Positions 1 to 7,821 of a stretch of DNA of 8,540 bases are shown here, piece after piece. Positions within the stretch are counted from its first letter, which is position 1. Each line of letters starts with the position of its first letter. The notes under the pieces are model-generated. The model was not told where the DNA came from, ran no database searches, and was given only the letters and a program-made list of their open reading frames with translations. The stretch is from Caulobacterales bacterium. Lineage in GTDB: Bacteria; Pseudomonadota; Alphaproteobacteria; Caulobacterales; Caulobacteraceae. A program made the position numbers and the translations under genes. The DNA is taken from positions 1 through 8,540 of the forward strand of contig CANKEA010000043.1 in assembly GCA_947480815.1 (NCBI GenBank). The letters are read 5' to 3'.

Positions 1-287
1 CCGGCCAACGTATCTCTTTGCCCAATTCCCGTATCATGGTGCACCAGCCTTCCGGCGGTTTCCGTGGTCAGGCGTCCGACATCATGCGGCACGCTGAAGA
101 CATCATCAAAACCAAACGCCGCCTCAATGAGATCTACGTCAAACATTGCGGCCGCACCTACGACGAGGTGGAAACCACGTTGGATCGTGACCACTTCATG
201 AGCGCTTCGGAAGCCAAGGACTGGGGTATCGTCGACCACGTCTATGAGACCCGCGACGGGGCCGAGGCTGAGGTCAATCAGGACTAG
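1..287 (+). CDS. clpP: ATP-dependent Clp protease proteolytic subunit ClpP, 3' part only
   Basis: ClpP is the serine peptidase of the cytoplasmic ClpXP and ClpAP proteases; it forms a two-ring, 14-subunit barrel that degrades proteins unfolded by its AAA+ partner. The gene is cut by the window's left edge. The first whole codon is at 3 and 94 residues remain of a protein normally about 200 long. Visible are the LPNSRIM strand, the catalytic His in MVHQPSGG (codon 42-44), the handle helix around [15 protein letters not shown], and the catalytic Asp in LDRDHFMSA (codon 189-191), followed by the family's [12 protein letters not shown] segment. The catalytic Ser and the N-terminal loops lie upstream of the window. 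The C-terminal tail after VDHV is short and acidic, ending VNQD. The stop is TAG. The family call is secure; the only truncation is the window edge. Confidence 0.97.
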   Translation, partial: GQRISLPNSRIMVHQPSGGFRGQASDIMRHAEDIIKTKRRLNEIYVKHCGRTYDEVETTLDRDHFMSASEAKDWGIVDHVYETRDGAEAEVNQD

Positions 288-297
288 GCTGTCCTAG
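284..297. other. Small hairpin at the clpP stop, between convergent genes
   Basis: CTAGG at 284-288 and CCTAG at 293-297 form a perfect 5-bp stem around a 4-base loop. The left arm contains the clpP stop codon. A second pairing, CCTC 298-301 with GAGG 308-311, follows. The hairpins lie in the 26-base gap between the converging clpP and cicA genes and could serve as a weak bidirectional transcription end. Neither strand has a T-run, so a terminator role is only a guess. Confidence 0.3.
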
Positions 298-313
298 CCT
301 CTGCGATGAGGGC

Positions 314-943
314 CTAGATCACCCCGACGGGCTTGCCGGTGAAGACGCGGTAGCCCTTGTCTGCGGCCAGACTGAGCATTTCCTTGTCGCCGCTGGTGTC
401 TCCATAGGCGGCGGTAAGCTTTATGTCGGTGCCCAGGGCTTGGATCAGTCGTTTTACCTTTTCCGCACCGCGGCAGTTCGCGCCGTCCAGCGGTCCGCGA
501 ATCTTGCCATTAGCGTCTACCGATAGGCGGCTGCCGATCAGGAGGTCGGCGCCCAGGCCGCGCGCGAACGGTGCCACAATAGTTTCTGGGCTGGCGGTCA
601 CGATGACGATTTTGGCGCCCATGGCTCGCCAGCGTCTCCAGGCGGCCACGGCGTCGGGCCTAAGCAGGGCCTGGGCATGACCCTGTGCGAAGTCGCGGGC
701 GCTGTTCTCGACAGACTCCAAGGTCTGCCCGGCCAGGAAATGCCTGATGAATTGGCCTTTCAAACGGCCACGGTCGCGGTGAAAGACATAAGACAGGAGC
801 GCGGGGGACAGCATGAGAATGCCGATCCACCAACCCTGCTGACCGGCTTTCCAGGCTAGGAAGGCCGTGAAACTGTCACGCGCGGTGAGAGTGCCGTCGA
901 AATCGAAGGCCACCAGGGTTTCAGACTCGAGCGGGTCATCCAT
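314..943 (-). CDS. cicA: HAD-family (subfamily IB) phosphatase, CicA-like
   Basis: This is a HAD-superfamily hydrolase of the phosphoserine-phosphatase-like IB group, which remove phosphate through an Asp-phosphate intermediate; the substrate is unknown. Counting from the ATG at 943 (209 residues): motif I is DFDGTLT with Asp14 and Asp16, motif II is IVIVTAS with Thr116, the motif III Lys is 162 or 164 in GAEKVKRL, and motif IV is GDTSGD at 181-186. A hydrophobic stretch ([18 protein letters not shown], about 37-54) lies in the alpha-helical cap. Start: AGGTGG at 957-952 suits ATG 943 (spacing 8) or 946 (spacing 5); ATG 949 and GTG 955 are in frame but too close to it. The gene points opposite to clpP and clpX, as cicA does in C. 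crescentus, where I recall that overproduction disturbs division and cell shape. The name rests on position and family; the motifs are complete, so an active enzyme is likely. Confidence 0.88.
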   Translation of the reverse strand: MDDPLESETLVAFDFDGTLTARDSFTAFLAWKAGQQGWWIGILMLSPALLSYVFHRDRGRLKGQFIRHFLAGQTLESVENSARDFAQGHAQALLRPDAVAAWRRWRAMGAKIVIVTASPETIVAPFARGLGADLLIGSRLSVDANGKIRGPLDGANCRGAEKVKRLIQALGTDIKLTAAYGDTSGDKEMLSLAADKGYRVFTGKPVGVI

Positions 944-955
944 CATCATCGCCAC

Positions 956-1264
956 CTGTGGGGCGATTCCCTGGTCATATCGACGCCGCGAGGCAAAGCC
1001 CTTCGGATGGCGTTATTAAAAAGGCACGCCGTGTGCCGGAATGACGCATTGCCAGCACATGCTGGAGCGCAACAAACCTGTGGCGTTTTGGCGACGAACC
1101 GCCACAACACGCCATTTTGGGTTGTGCGGCACGGTTGGATCGGGGATTGTCAAGGTTTAGACAAGAACCGGCATCTGTCCTGCATTCTAGGCGGGAAACC
1201 GCATTACAGGAGTTCCGGGTTTCCGCGCCGCGTGCGCAGTCTCCCGTACGGAGTAGAAGGCGAT
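956..1264. other. Divergent cicA/clpX control region with overlapping inverted repeats
   Basis: This non-coding stretch of about 310 bases must hold the promoters of both cicA (leftward) and clpX (rightward). Inverted repeats read directly: GGCAC 1023-1027 with GTGCC 1033-1037; CCAGC 1052-1056 with GCTGG 1061-1065; TGTGGCG 1079-1085 with CGCCACA 1100-1106; GCCACAAC 1101-1108 with GTTGTG-c-GGC 1121-1130 (one bulged C); TTGTC 1148-1152 region with GACAA 1160-1164 region; GGAAACC 1194-1200 with GGTTTCC 1218-1224. The palindrome CCGTACGG at 1244-1251 sits just before the ribosome site of clpX. A TAGACA at 1158-1163 could be a -35 element, but I find no convincing -10, so no promoter is called. 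I see no heat-shock-type promoter here. Confidence 0.5.
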
Positions 1265-2524
1265 ATGACCAAGGCAGCCAGCGGTGACGCTAAGAGCACG
1301 CTCTACTGTTCCTTTTGCGGCAAGAGCCAGCATGAGGTGCGGAAGCTTATCGCCGGACCAACCGTGTTCATCTGTGATGAATGCGTGGAACTCTGCATGG
1401 ACATCATCCGTGAAGAGCACAAGATCGCCTTCGTCAAATCCAAGGACGGGGTGCCGACCCCGCGCGAAATTCGCGAAGTCCTCGACGACTATGTGATCGG
1501 CCAGGATCACGCCAAGAAGGTTTTGGCCGTGGCGGTCCACAATCACTACAAGCGCTTGAACCACGCGACTAAGAATAACGACGTTGAGCTGGCGAAGTCC
1601 AATATCATGCTGGTGGGCCCGACCGGCTCCGGCAAGACCCTGCTGGCCCAGACTCTCGCTCGCATCATCGACGTGCCCTTCACCATGGCCGACGCCACAA
1701 CCCTGACTGAAGCCGGTTATGTGGGTGAGGATGTCGAGAATATCGTGCTGAAGCTGCTTCAAGCCGCTGATTACAATGTCGAGCGGGCCCAACGCGGCAT
1801 CGTCTATATCGACGAAATCGACAAGATCAGCCGTAAGTCCGACAACCCCTCGATCACCCGCGACGTCTCAGGCGAGGGCGTGCAGCAGGCATTGCTGAAG
1901 ATCATGGAAGGCACCGTCGCCTCCGTACCGCCGCAAGGCGGGCGCAAGCATCCGCAGCAGGAGTTCCTGCAGGTCGACACCACGAACATCCTGTTCATCT
2001 GCGGCGGCGCTTTTGCCGGCCTGGAAAAGGTAATCAGCGCGCGGGGGCAGGGTGCCTCGATCGGCTTCGGGGCGAAAGTTACCGATCCTGATGAGCGCCG
2101 GACGGGCGAGATCCTGCGCAGTGTTGAGCCGGAAGACATGGTCAAGTTCGGCCTGATTCCAGAATTCATCGGCCGTCTGCCGGTGATCGCCACCCTGGAA
2201 GACCTGGACGAGCCGGCCTTGGTCAAGATTCTTACCGAGCCAAAGAACGCCCTGGTCAAGCAATACCAGCGCCTGTTCGACATGGAGAATGTGGGCCTCT
2301 CGTTTACCGAAGACGCTCTGTGTGCGATTGCGCGTCGGGCCATCACCCGCCGCACGGGTGCGCGCGGACTGCGCTCGATCCTGGAATCGATCCTGCTCGA
2401 GACCATGTTCGAACTGCCCAACTATGAGGGCGTCGAGGAAGTGGTGGTCAACGCCGAGGTCGTCGAAGGTCGCGCCCAGCCTTTGGTGATCTACGCCGAA
2501 CGCAAGCAGGGCGGCGCCGCCTAG
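1265..2524 (+). CDS. clpX: ClpX, AAA+ unfoldase of the ClpXP protease
   Basis: ClpX is a hexameric cytoplasmic ATPase that recognises tagged or regulatory proteins, unfolds them and threads them into ClpP. In Caulobacter, ClpXP removes the cell-cycle regulator CtrA. The 419 residues match the family length. Visible: an N-terminal zinc domain with Cys15, Cys18, Cys37 and Cys40; Walker A GPTGSGKT 118-125; pore loop GYVG 151-154; Walker B IVYIDEID 179-186 (catalytic Glu184); RKH loop 227-229; the ClpP-docking loop IGFGA 266-270; arginine finger Arg304 in EFIGRLP; sensor-2 Arg367 in TGARGLR. All key residues are present. The ATG at 1265 has AGAAGG at 1255-1260, four bases upstream, and begins right before the zinc domain. 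The same frame stays open upstream to 1007 but that extension has no ClpX resemblance. Stop is TAG, followed by a terminator, so clpX appears monocistronic. Confidence 0.98.
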   Translation: MTKAASGDAKSTLYCSFCGKSQHEVRKLIAGPTVFICDECVELCMDIIREEHKIAFVKSKDGVPTPREIREVLDDYVIGQDHAKKVLAVAVHNHYKRLNHATKNNDVELAKSNIMLVGPTGSGKTLLAQTLARIIDVPFTMADATTLTEAGYVGEDVENIVLKLLQAADYNVERAQRGIVYIDEIDKISRKSDNPSITRDVSGEGVQQALLKIMEGTVASVPPQGGRKHPQQEFLQVDTTNILFICGGAFAGLEKVISARGQGASIGFGAKVTDPDERRTGEILRSVEPEDMVKFGLIPEFIGRLPVIATLEDLDEPALVKILTEPKNALVKQYQRLFDMENVGLSFTEDALCAIARRAITRRTGARGLRSILESILLETMFELPNYEGVEEVVVNAEVVEGRAQPLVIYAERKQGGAA

Positions 2525-2551
2525 GGGCGTTCACGCCGTTAAATTGATCAG

Positions 2552-2580
2552 CCCGGCTGGAGCGATCCGGCCGGGTTTTT
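2552..2580 (+). terminator. Intrinsic terminator of clpX
   Basis: CCCGGCTGG (2552-2560) pairs with CCGGCCGGG (2567-2575) as nine pairs including one G-T wobble, around the loop AGCGAT. TTTTT follows at 2576-2580. It lies 27 bases after the clpX stop and insulates clpX from the receptor gene downstream. Confidence 0.9.
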
Positions 2581-2698
2581 CCTTGCGTGGATCAGAAAAA
2601 CTAAGAATCGGCGCATTCAATCTCTATTTCACCGATAGGAATTAAAGGTTAAAGCCCAGGCATAGGGTTCGACGCCCGTTCCTAGAGGATATTTGGTT

Positions 2699-5095
2699 AT
2701 GATTTCCATTTCACCGGCCGTGGCTCGCCGCGCCTTGCTCACCGGATTTTTGCTCTCCACCGTTGCCAGGACGGCCCTCTCGCAGGAGGCGCCCAACGCC
2801 AGCCAGGCTGCGAAGCCGGCCACGGCGGTGGCCCAGGGCCAGCGCGCCGAGGACCAGGTCGGCGCCATTATCGTCACCGCCCGCCGCCGCGAGGAAAGCG
2901 CCCAGGCTGTGCCGATCGCCCTGACTGTCACCACGGCTCAGACCCTGGAGCAATCCGGCATCGCCAATGTTGTTCAGCTGACTCAGCTGGTGCCGACGTT
3001 GCAGGTCCTGTCGCCCAACGCCCGCAACACAGCCATCACGATCCGCGGCCTGGGCGCCTCCTACGGCCTGGCTAACGACGGGCTTGAGCAGGGGGTCGGG
3101 GTCTATGTCGACCAGGTCTATAATTCACGGCCGGCCTCGGCGACGTTCGACTTCAACGATATCCGCCAGATCGAGGTGCTGCGCGGGCCGCAGGGCACGC
3201 TGTTTGGCAAGAACACGACCGCCGGCGCGCTGAACATCACCACACTGGACCCGAGCAATACCCTTGAGGGTGTCGCGGAGGCCTCCTACGGCAGTTACAA
3301 CCTGCGGCAGTTCAGGGGCACCGCGTCTGGCCCATTGATCAAGAATGTCCTGGCGGTCCGCCTGTCGGTCGTCGGCAGCTGGCGTGACGGAAACATCTAT
3401 AATGCGGTTCAGAAGGTCGATCAGAATGCGATCGACAGCAAATCGGTCCGTGGCCAGCTGAAGTTCACCCCCAGCGACAAGCTGACCGTCCGCCTTAGCG
3501 GTGACTATTCGGTTCAGCAGCCGGAATGCTGCACCCAGCTCTATTTCCGGGTCGGAACCACATTGAAGCCTGTGGCCCAGCAATATGCGGCGTTGGCGGC
3601 GGGGCGGAACTACAAGGTGCCCAACACCAACATCTACGACCGCCTGGCCGATGTGGACAGCCCGATCCAGGCGGACCAGTGGGCCAGCGGCGTCTCGGGC
3701 ATCGTCGACTACGATTTTGGTCCCGTCACCCTGACATCGGTCAGCGCCCATCGCGAATGGGACTGGGAGCCACAGAATGACCGCGACTACACCGCGCTAA
3801 ATGTCACCACCAAGTCAAACAACCCCTCGCACCAGAAGCAGGACAGCCAGGAATTCCGGCTCGCCTCCAATGGCAAGCAGACGGTCGATTGGACCGCCGG
3901 ACTCTATTACTTCAATCAAAACGTGACCACGCACGGGATCACCCAGTATGGCCGGGATGCCTCCTACTGGCTGTTGCCGACGACCAATTCGCCGGACTCC
4001 CTGCTGGACGGTTACACCGTCCTGAACAATTCCAGCATCGACACGACCACTTACGCCGCGTTCGGGCAACTGACCTGGAATATCTCAGACCGGTTCCGAG
4101 TCACGCCGGGCTTGCGCTACACCAAGGAGAAGAAGGACGGCTCCTACGCCCAGACCACCTCGGGCGGATCCAACACAACCGACACGACGCTGCTGAACAG
4201 GCGCCTGGGTATCGCCCGTCCGCAGTTTTTTACCGCCAACACGGAAGACGGGTCATGGTCGGGCCAGGTGGCGGTTTCCTACGACCTCACACCCGACCTG
4301 CACGCCTACGGCACGGTGTCGCGCGGCTTCAAGTCGGGGGGCATCAACATGACGGCCCTGCCGCTGACCAGCGCAAATACGCCGTCCCTGGCGGCGGCCG
4401 TGATCAAGCCTGAGGAAGCGAAGGCCTATGAGCTTGGGCTGAAGAGCCAGTTCTTCAACCAGTTCCTCACCGCCAACCTGGCCGCCCATGCCACTGACGT
4501 GCAGAACTTCCAGGCCAATGTGGTGGACAGCGGCCCCGGCGCCCTGCGCGGCTATCTGGCCAATGTTGAGAAGGTCAAGGTCAACGGTGCCGAACTCGAC
4601 CTCAGCACCCGTTCCCTGCGCGGATTTTCCGGCTACCTCAACCTGGCCTGGACCGACGGCAAGTATGAATCCTTCAAGAACGGGCCTTGCCCGCTGGAAC
4701 GCATCGGAACCTCCACCGCCGCGTGCGACCTGAGCGGCCAGGACCTGCCTGGCGTTTCGCCCTGGGTCGGATCCTATGGTGGGGAATACCGTCAGGACGC
4801 ATCAATCGCTGGCGTGTCTGGCGAGGCCTATGCGGGCGTCGACGCCAATTTCCGGACCGCCTATTTCGCGGACTCCGCAGCATCCATCTATTCTAGGATC
4901 GACGCCTACACGGTTGTCAACCTACGAGCAGGCTTCAAGGCGCATGGCAGCTGGGAAACCTTTGTCGCTGTCAAGAATGCCCTAGACGAGCATTACGTCC
5001 AGAACATCACCGTCGTATCGGGCAACTCTGGCCTCGTAGTTGGAACCCCGGGAGACGACCGCACCATCAGCCTGACTGTTCGCGCCCGCTACTAG
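2699..5095 (+). CDS. TonB-dependent outer-membrane receptor, substrate unknown
   Basis: This is an outer-membrane beta-barrel that imports a scarce ligand (iron complex, vitamin, sugar or similar) using energy passed from TonB-ExbB-ExbD. The 798 residues start with a signal peptide: Arg10-Arg11, a hydrophobic core ALLTGFLLSTVA, and likely cleavage after TALS (residue 28). After a Pro/Ala/Gln-rich linker comes the TonB-box region AIIVTA (56-61), then a plug domain with the conserved LRGPQGTLFGKNTTAGALN block. The rest is barrel strands, ending in the aromatic Tyr of VRARY, typical of barrel insertion. There is no N-terminal signalling (STN) domain, so transcription control through a FecR-like partner is not indicated. 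Cys pairs (ECC near 277; CPLER...AACDLSG near 660-680) fall in probable outer loops. AGAGGA at 2684-2689 is nine bases from this ATG and only three from an upstream TTG at 2693, so ATG 2699 is preferred. No TonB or enzyme gene lies beside it, so the ligand cannot be named. Confidence 0.93.
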   Translation: MISISPAVARRALLTGFLLSTVARTALSQEAPNASQAAKPATAVAQGQRAEDQVGAIIVTARRREESAQAVPIALTVTTAQTLEQSGIANVVQLTQLVPTLQVLSPNARNTAITIRGLGASYGLANDGLEQGVGVYVDQVYNSRPASATFDFNDIRQIEVLRGPQGTLFGKNTTAGALNITTLDPSNTLEGVAEASYGSYNLRQFRGTASGPLIKNVLAVRLSVVGSWRDGNIYNAVQKVDQNAIDSKSVRGQLKFTPSDKLTVRLSGDYSVQQPECCTQLYFRVGTTLKPVAQQYAALAAGRNYKVPNTNIYDRLADVDSPIQADQWASGVSGIVDYDFGPVTLTSVSAHREWDWEPQNDRDYTALNVTTKSNNPSHQKQDSQEFRLASNGKQTVDWTAGLYYFNQNVTTHGITQYGRDASYWLLPTTNSPDSLLDGYTVLNNSSIDTTTYAAFGQLTWNISDRFRVTPGLRYTKEKKDGSYAQTTSGGSNTTDTTLLNRRLGIARPQFFTANTEDGSWSGQVAVSYDLTPDLHAYGTVSRGFKSGGINMTALPLTSANTPSLAAAVIKPEEAKAYELGLKSQFFNQFLTANLAAHATDVQNFQANVVDSGPGALRGYLANVEKVKVNGAELDLSTRSLRGFSGYLNLAWTDGKYESFKNGPCPLERIGTSTAACDLSGQDLPGVSPWVGSYGGEYRQDASIAGVSGEAYAGVDANFRTAYFADSAASIYSRIDAYTVVNLRAGFKAHGSWETFVAVKNALDEHYVQNITVVSGNSGLVVGTPGDDRTISLTVRARY

Positions 5096-5175
5096 GGCGA
5101 GGCCCAAACGCCGAAGTCTCGGATGCGCCGTAGGCCTTTCTGTCTGCGGCGCTTTCGCGTTTTCACCTTGCTCGG

Positions 5176-5205
5176 CTTGAATGGCCGCAAAAACGATCCA
5201 CATAA
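5176..5205 (+). promoter_or_regulatory. Candidate heat-shock (sigma-32 type) promoter of lon
   Basis: CTTGAA at 5176-5181 matches the sigma-32 -35 core. CCACATAA at 5198-5205 matches six of eight positions of the CCCCATnT -10 element, with 16 bases between. Transcription would start near 5212 and give a leader of about 115 bases before the lon ATG. Heat induction of lon through sigma-32 is established in E. coli, and I recall it reported for Caulobacter. The call here is by eye. Confidence 0.5.
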
Positions 5206-5217
5206 TTGAGCATCAGG

Positions 5218-5308
5218 CCGCCCAGTTCGGGCGGACGGAGCGTCCGACTCAGGGTCGTATCCGGCTTAACCGCGGTTCGCGGGCGGGGCCTCACCTTGGC
5301 GTCCGCCA
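5218..5308 (+). promoter_or_regulatory. lon leader with competing stem pairings
   Basis: Several GC-rich pairings are possible in the presumed lon 5' leader. CCGCCC 5218-5223 pairs with GGGCGG 5229-5234. CGGACG 5232-5237 pairs with CGTCCG 5241-5246 and shares three bases with the first. GGCGGACG 5230-5237 can instead pair with CGTCCGCC 5300-5307, next to the ribosome site. Independent small hairpins are CCGCG 5270-5274 with CGCGG 5278-5282, and TGGC 5297-5300 with GCCA 5305-5308. The arrangement could control translation or be a by-product of high GC content. Confidence 0.35.
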
Positions 5309-5326
5309 GCAGTTCGAAGAGAGCAA

Positions 5327-7729
5327 ATGTCCGATATTCAAACGCTACCCGTCCTGCCGCTGCGCGACATAGTCGTGTTCCCGCACATGGTGGTGCCTCT
5401 GTTCGTCGGTCGCGACAAATCGGTCCGCGCCCTGGAAGAGGTTATGGGTCACGATAAGCAGATCTTACTGGTCACTCAAAAAAACAGCGCTGATGATGAT
5501 CCGCGCCCAGAGGACATTTTCGAAGTCGGTGTGCTGGCCACCGTGTTGCAACTGCTCAAATTGCCCGACGGGACCGTGAAGGTGCTGGTCGAGGGCAAGT
5601 CTCGCGCGGCGGTGGTAAAGTTTACGCAACAGGACCTGTTCTACGAGGCCGAGGCGACCCTCGTCGTGGAAGACGGTGGCGCGGGCCCAGAAGCCGAGGC
5701 GCTGAGCCGCGCTGTGGTTGAGCAGTTCGATAACTATGTGAAACTCAACAAGAAGGTGCCGCCAGAAGCCCTGGCCTCGATCCCGCAGATCGATGATGCG
5801 GGGAAACTGGCCGACATCATCGCCGCCCACCTGTCGGTCAAAATCGGCGACAAACAGACGCTGCTTGAAACGCTCGACGTCGGTAGGCGGCTGGAAAAGG
5901 TCTTCGCCCTGATGGAGGGCGAGATCAGTGTGCTGCAGGTCGAGAAGAAGATTCGCTCGCGTGTGAAGCGCCAGATGGAAAAGACCCAGCGCGAATATTA
6001 CCTCAATGAGCAGATGAAGGCGATCCAGCGCGAGCTGGGTGATCCTGACGATCAGCGGGATGAACTCATCGAGCTAGAGCGCCGCATCACGAAGACCAAG
6101 CTCTCGAAAGAGGCCCGCACCAAGGCCGATAGCGAGTTCAAGAAGCTGCGCAACATGAGCCCCATGTCTGCGGAAAGTACGGTCGTTCGCAACTATCTCG
6201 ACTGGCTGTTGTCGATCCCCTGGGGCAAGGCCAAAACCAAGTCTGTCGACTTGGCACGCGCTGAAGCGATCCTCAACGAGGACCACTACGGCCTGGATAA
6301 GGTTAAGGAACGAATCCTCGAATATCTGGCGGTCCTGGCCCGGACCAATAGCCTGAAAGGCCCGATCCTCTGCCTGGTCGGCCCCCCCGGCGTGGGTAAG
6401 ACGTCGCTTGGCAAGTCGATCGCCAAGGCGACCAATCGTGAGTTCGTGCGGATGTCGCTGGGCGGGGTGCGTGATGAGGCCGAAATCCGCGGCCACCGGC
6501 GCACCTACATCGGCTCGATGCCCGGCAAGGTCATCCAATCGATGAAGAAGGCGAAGACGACCAACGCGTTCTTCTTGCTCGATGAGATCGACAAGATGGG
6601 AAGTGACTATCGCGGGGATCCGTCCAGCGCATTGCTGGAGGTGCTCGATCCGGAACAGAACTCTACCTTTGCCGACCATTATCTTGAGGTCGACTATGAC
6701 CTGTCGCCGGTGATGTTCGTTACCACGGCGAACAGCCTGAACATGCCCCAGCCTCTGCTTGATCGCATGGAGATCATCCGCATCCCCGGCTACACAGAGG
6801 ATGAGAAGATCCAGATTGCCCTGCGCCACATCTTGCCGCGTGTGACCAAGGACAACGGCCTGAAACCCGCTGAATTCGTGGTGCCCGAAGCGGCGATCCG
6901 GGATCTGATCCGCTACTACACCCGGGAGGCTGGGGTGCGCTCATTGGAGCGTCAAATCGGCAACCTGGCCCGCAAAACCGTTCGCGATCTGGCGCGCGAA
7001 AAACGGGTCTCGATTACCATCGATGACGAGCAGCTCGCCAAATACGCCGGCGTTCGCCGTTACCGCTATGGCGAAACTGACGAGGTCGATCAGGTTGGCA
7101 TCGTCACTGGCCTGGCTTGGACCGAGTTTGGCGGCGAGATTTTGACCATCGAAGCTGTGAAAATGCCGGGCAAGGGCCGCATGGCCATCACCGGCAATCT
7201 CAAGGAGGTGATGAAGGAGTCGATCTCTGCGGCCAATTCCTATGTGAAATCGCGCGCCACCCATTTTGGTATCAAGCCGCCGCTGTTCGACAAGACCGAT
7301 GTGCACGTGCACGTCCCCGAAGGGGCTACCCCTAAGGATGGTCCTTCGGCCGGCGTTGCCATGGCGGTGGCCATGGTCTCGGTTTTGACCGGGATTCCGA
7401 TCCGCAAGGATATCGCCATGACCGGCGAGATCACTCTGCGTGGTCGCGTGCTTGGCATAGGCGGTCTCAAGGAGAAGCTGCTGGCGGCCCTGCGTTCAGG
7501 GATCAAGACCGTCCTTATCCCGCAAGACAATGAAAAGGACCTCGCCGAGGTGCCGGATACGGTTAAGGCCGCGCTAGAAATTATCCCGGTTTCAACCGTC
7601 GATCAGGTGCTGGCGTTGGCACTGACCGGTCCCTTGACGCCCGTTGAGTGGAACGAGGACGAAGAACCGATCGCTGCAACGCCCGCCAGTGCAAGCGATC
7701 TCGACATCGATCCCTTGGTAACTCACTAG
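5327..7729 (+). CDS. lon: ATP-dependent protease Lon
   Basis: Lon is a cytoplasmic hexameric AAA+ serine protease that degrades misfolded proteins and specific regulators; in Caulobacter these include CcrM and DnaA. The 800 residues match bacterial LonA length. In order: N-terminal substrate-binding domain (LPVLPLRDIVVFPHM, 7-21, onward); a coiled-coil stretch about 190-300; AAA+ module with Walker A GPPGVGKT 352-359, Walker B FFLLDEID 415-422, sensor-1 TTANS 466-470 and sensor-2 Arg538 in GVRSLER; then the protease domain with the catalytic Ser674 in PKDGPSAG and Lys717 in GGLKEKLL, the Ser-Lys dyad. The C-terminus has a short acidic, Ala-rich tail. The ATG at 5327 is preceded by the purine run GAAGAGAG at 5316-5323, and MSDIQTLPVLPLRD is the usual family start. 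Stop is TAG. No terminator is evident after it, so reading through into the hup region is possible. Confidence 0.98.
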   Translation: MSDIQTLPVLPLRDIVVFPHMVVPLFVGRDKSVRALEEVMGHDKQILLVTQKNSADDDPRPEDIFEVGVLATVLQLLKLPDGTVKVLVEGKSRAAVVKFTQQDLFYEAEATLVVEDGGAGPEAEALSRAVVEQFDNYVKLNKKVPPEALASIPQIDDAGKLADIIAAHLSVKIGDKQTLLETLDVGRRLEKVFALMEGEISVLQVEKKIRSRVKRQMEKTQREYYLNEQMKAIQRELGDPDDQRDELIELERRITKTKLSKEARTKADSEFKKLRNMSPMSAESTVVRNYLDWLLSIPWGKAKTKSVDLARAEAILNEDHYGLDKVKERILEYLAVLARTNSLKGPILCLVGPPGVGKTSLGKSIAKATNREFVRMSLGGVRDEAEIRGHRRTYIGSMPGKVIQSMKKAKTTNAFFLLDEIDKMGSDYRGDPSSALLEVLDPEQNSTFADHYLEVDYDLSPVMFVTTANSLNMPQPLLDRMEIIRIPGYTEDEKIQIALRHILPRVTKDNGLKPAEFVVPEAAIRDLIRYYTREAGVRSLERQIGNLARKTVRDLAREKRVSITIDDEQLAKYAGVRRYRYGETDEVDQVGIVTGLAWTEFGGEILTIEAVKMPGKGRMAITGNLKEVMKESISAANSYVKSRATHFGIKPPLFDKTDVHVHVPEGATPKDGPSAGVAMAVAMVSVLTGIPIRKDIAMTGEITLRGRVLGIGGLKEKLLAALRSGIKTVLIPQDNEKDLAEVPDTVKAALEIIPVSTVDQVLALALTGPLTPVEWNEDEEPIAATPASASDLDIDPLVTH

Positions 7730-7791
7730 AAAAATCTCTTCCTGAACGTTGATAATAAGCGCGAGATGGAATTTTCCTGTCCTTCGGGCGT

Positions 7792-7819
7792 TTGACGCGG
7801 CCTAGGTCGGCTACATAAT
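7792..7819 (+). promoter_or_regulatory. Sigma-70-type promoter of hup
   Basis: TTGACG at 7792-7797 matches five of six -35 positions. CATAAT at 7814-7819 matches five of six -10 positions, with a 16-base spacer. Transcription should begin near 7826. The spacer holds a near-palindrome GGCCTAGGTC at 7799-7808 (core CCTAGG). It is the best vegetative promoter I see in the window, as expected for an abundant DNA-binding protein. Confidence 0.65.
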
Positions 7820-7821
7820 CG

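Noticed and set aside
1007..1264. In-frame upstream extension of clpX from ATG 1007 (86 extra codons), and GTG at 1232
   Set aside because: The extra residues do not resemble ClpX, ATG 1007 has no ribosome site, the AGGAG at 1208-1212 is too far from GTG 1232, and ATG 1265 with AGAAGG gives the standard ClpX length and N-terminus.
2583..2607. TTGCGT with TAAGAA as a promoter for the receptor gene
   Set aside because: Spacing of 13 bases and weak matches; no better pair was found in 2581-2698, so the receptor promoter is left uncalled.
2642..2652. TTAA-N3-TTAA, possible CtrA site before the receptor
   Set aside because: The Caulobacter CtrA site needs TTAA-N7-TTAA; the spacing here is three. 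It is simply a short TTAAAGG repeat.
2660..2680. GGG-TTCGACG-CCC resembling the T-arm of a tRNA, a possible remnant of an integration site
   Set aside because: Only three stem pairs form and no acceptor stem or other arm is present nearby; no integrase in the window.
5096..5160. Terminator after the receptor gene
   Set aside because: Only short stems such as CCGA/TCGG (5111-5114 with 5119-5122) occur, without a T-run in the right place.
6074..6829. 251-codon open frame on the minus strand inside lon, and similar ones opposite clpX (1187-1792, 1804-2421)
   Set aside because: These mirror the GC-biased third codon positions of the real genes; their translations show no domain and the plus-strand genes are complete and conserved.
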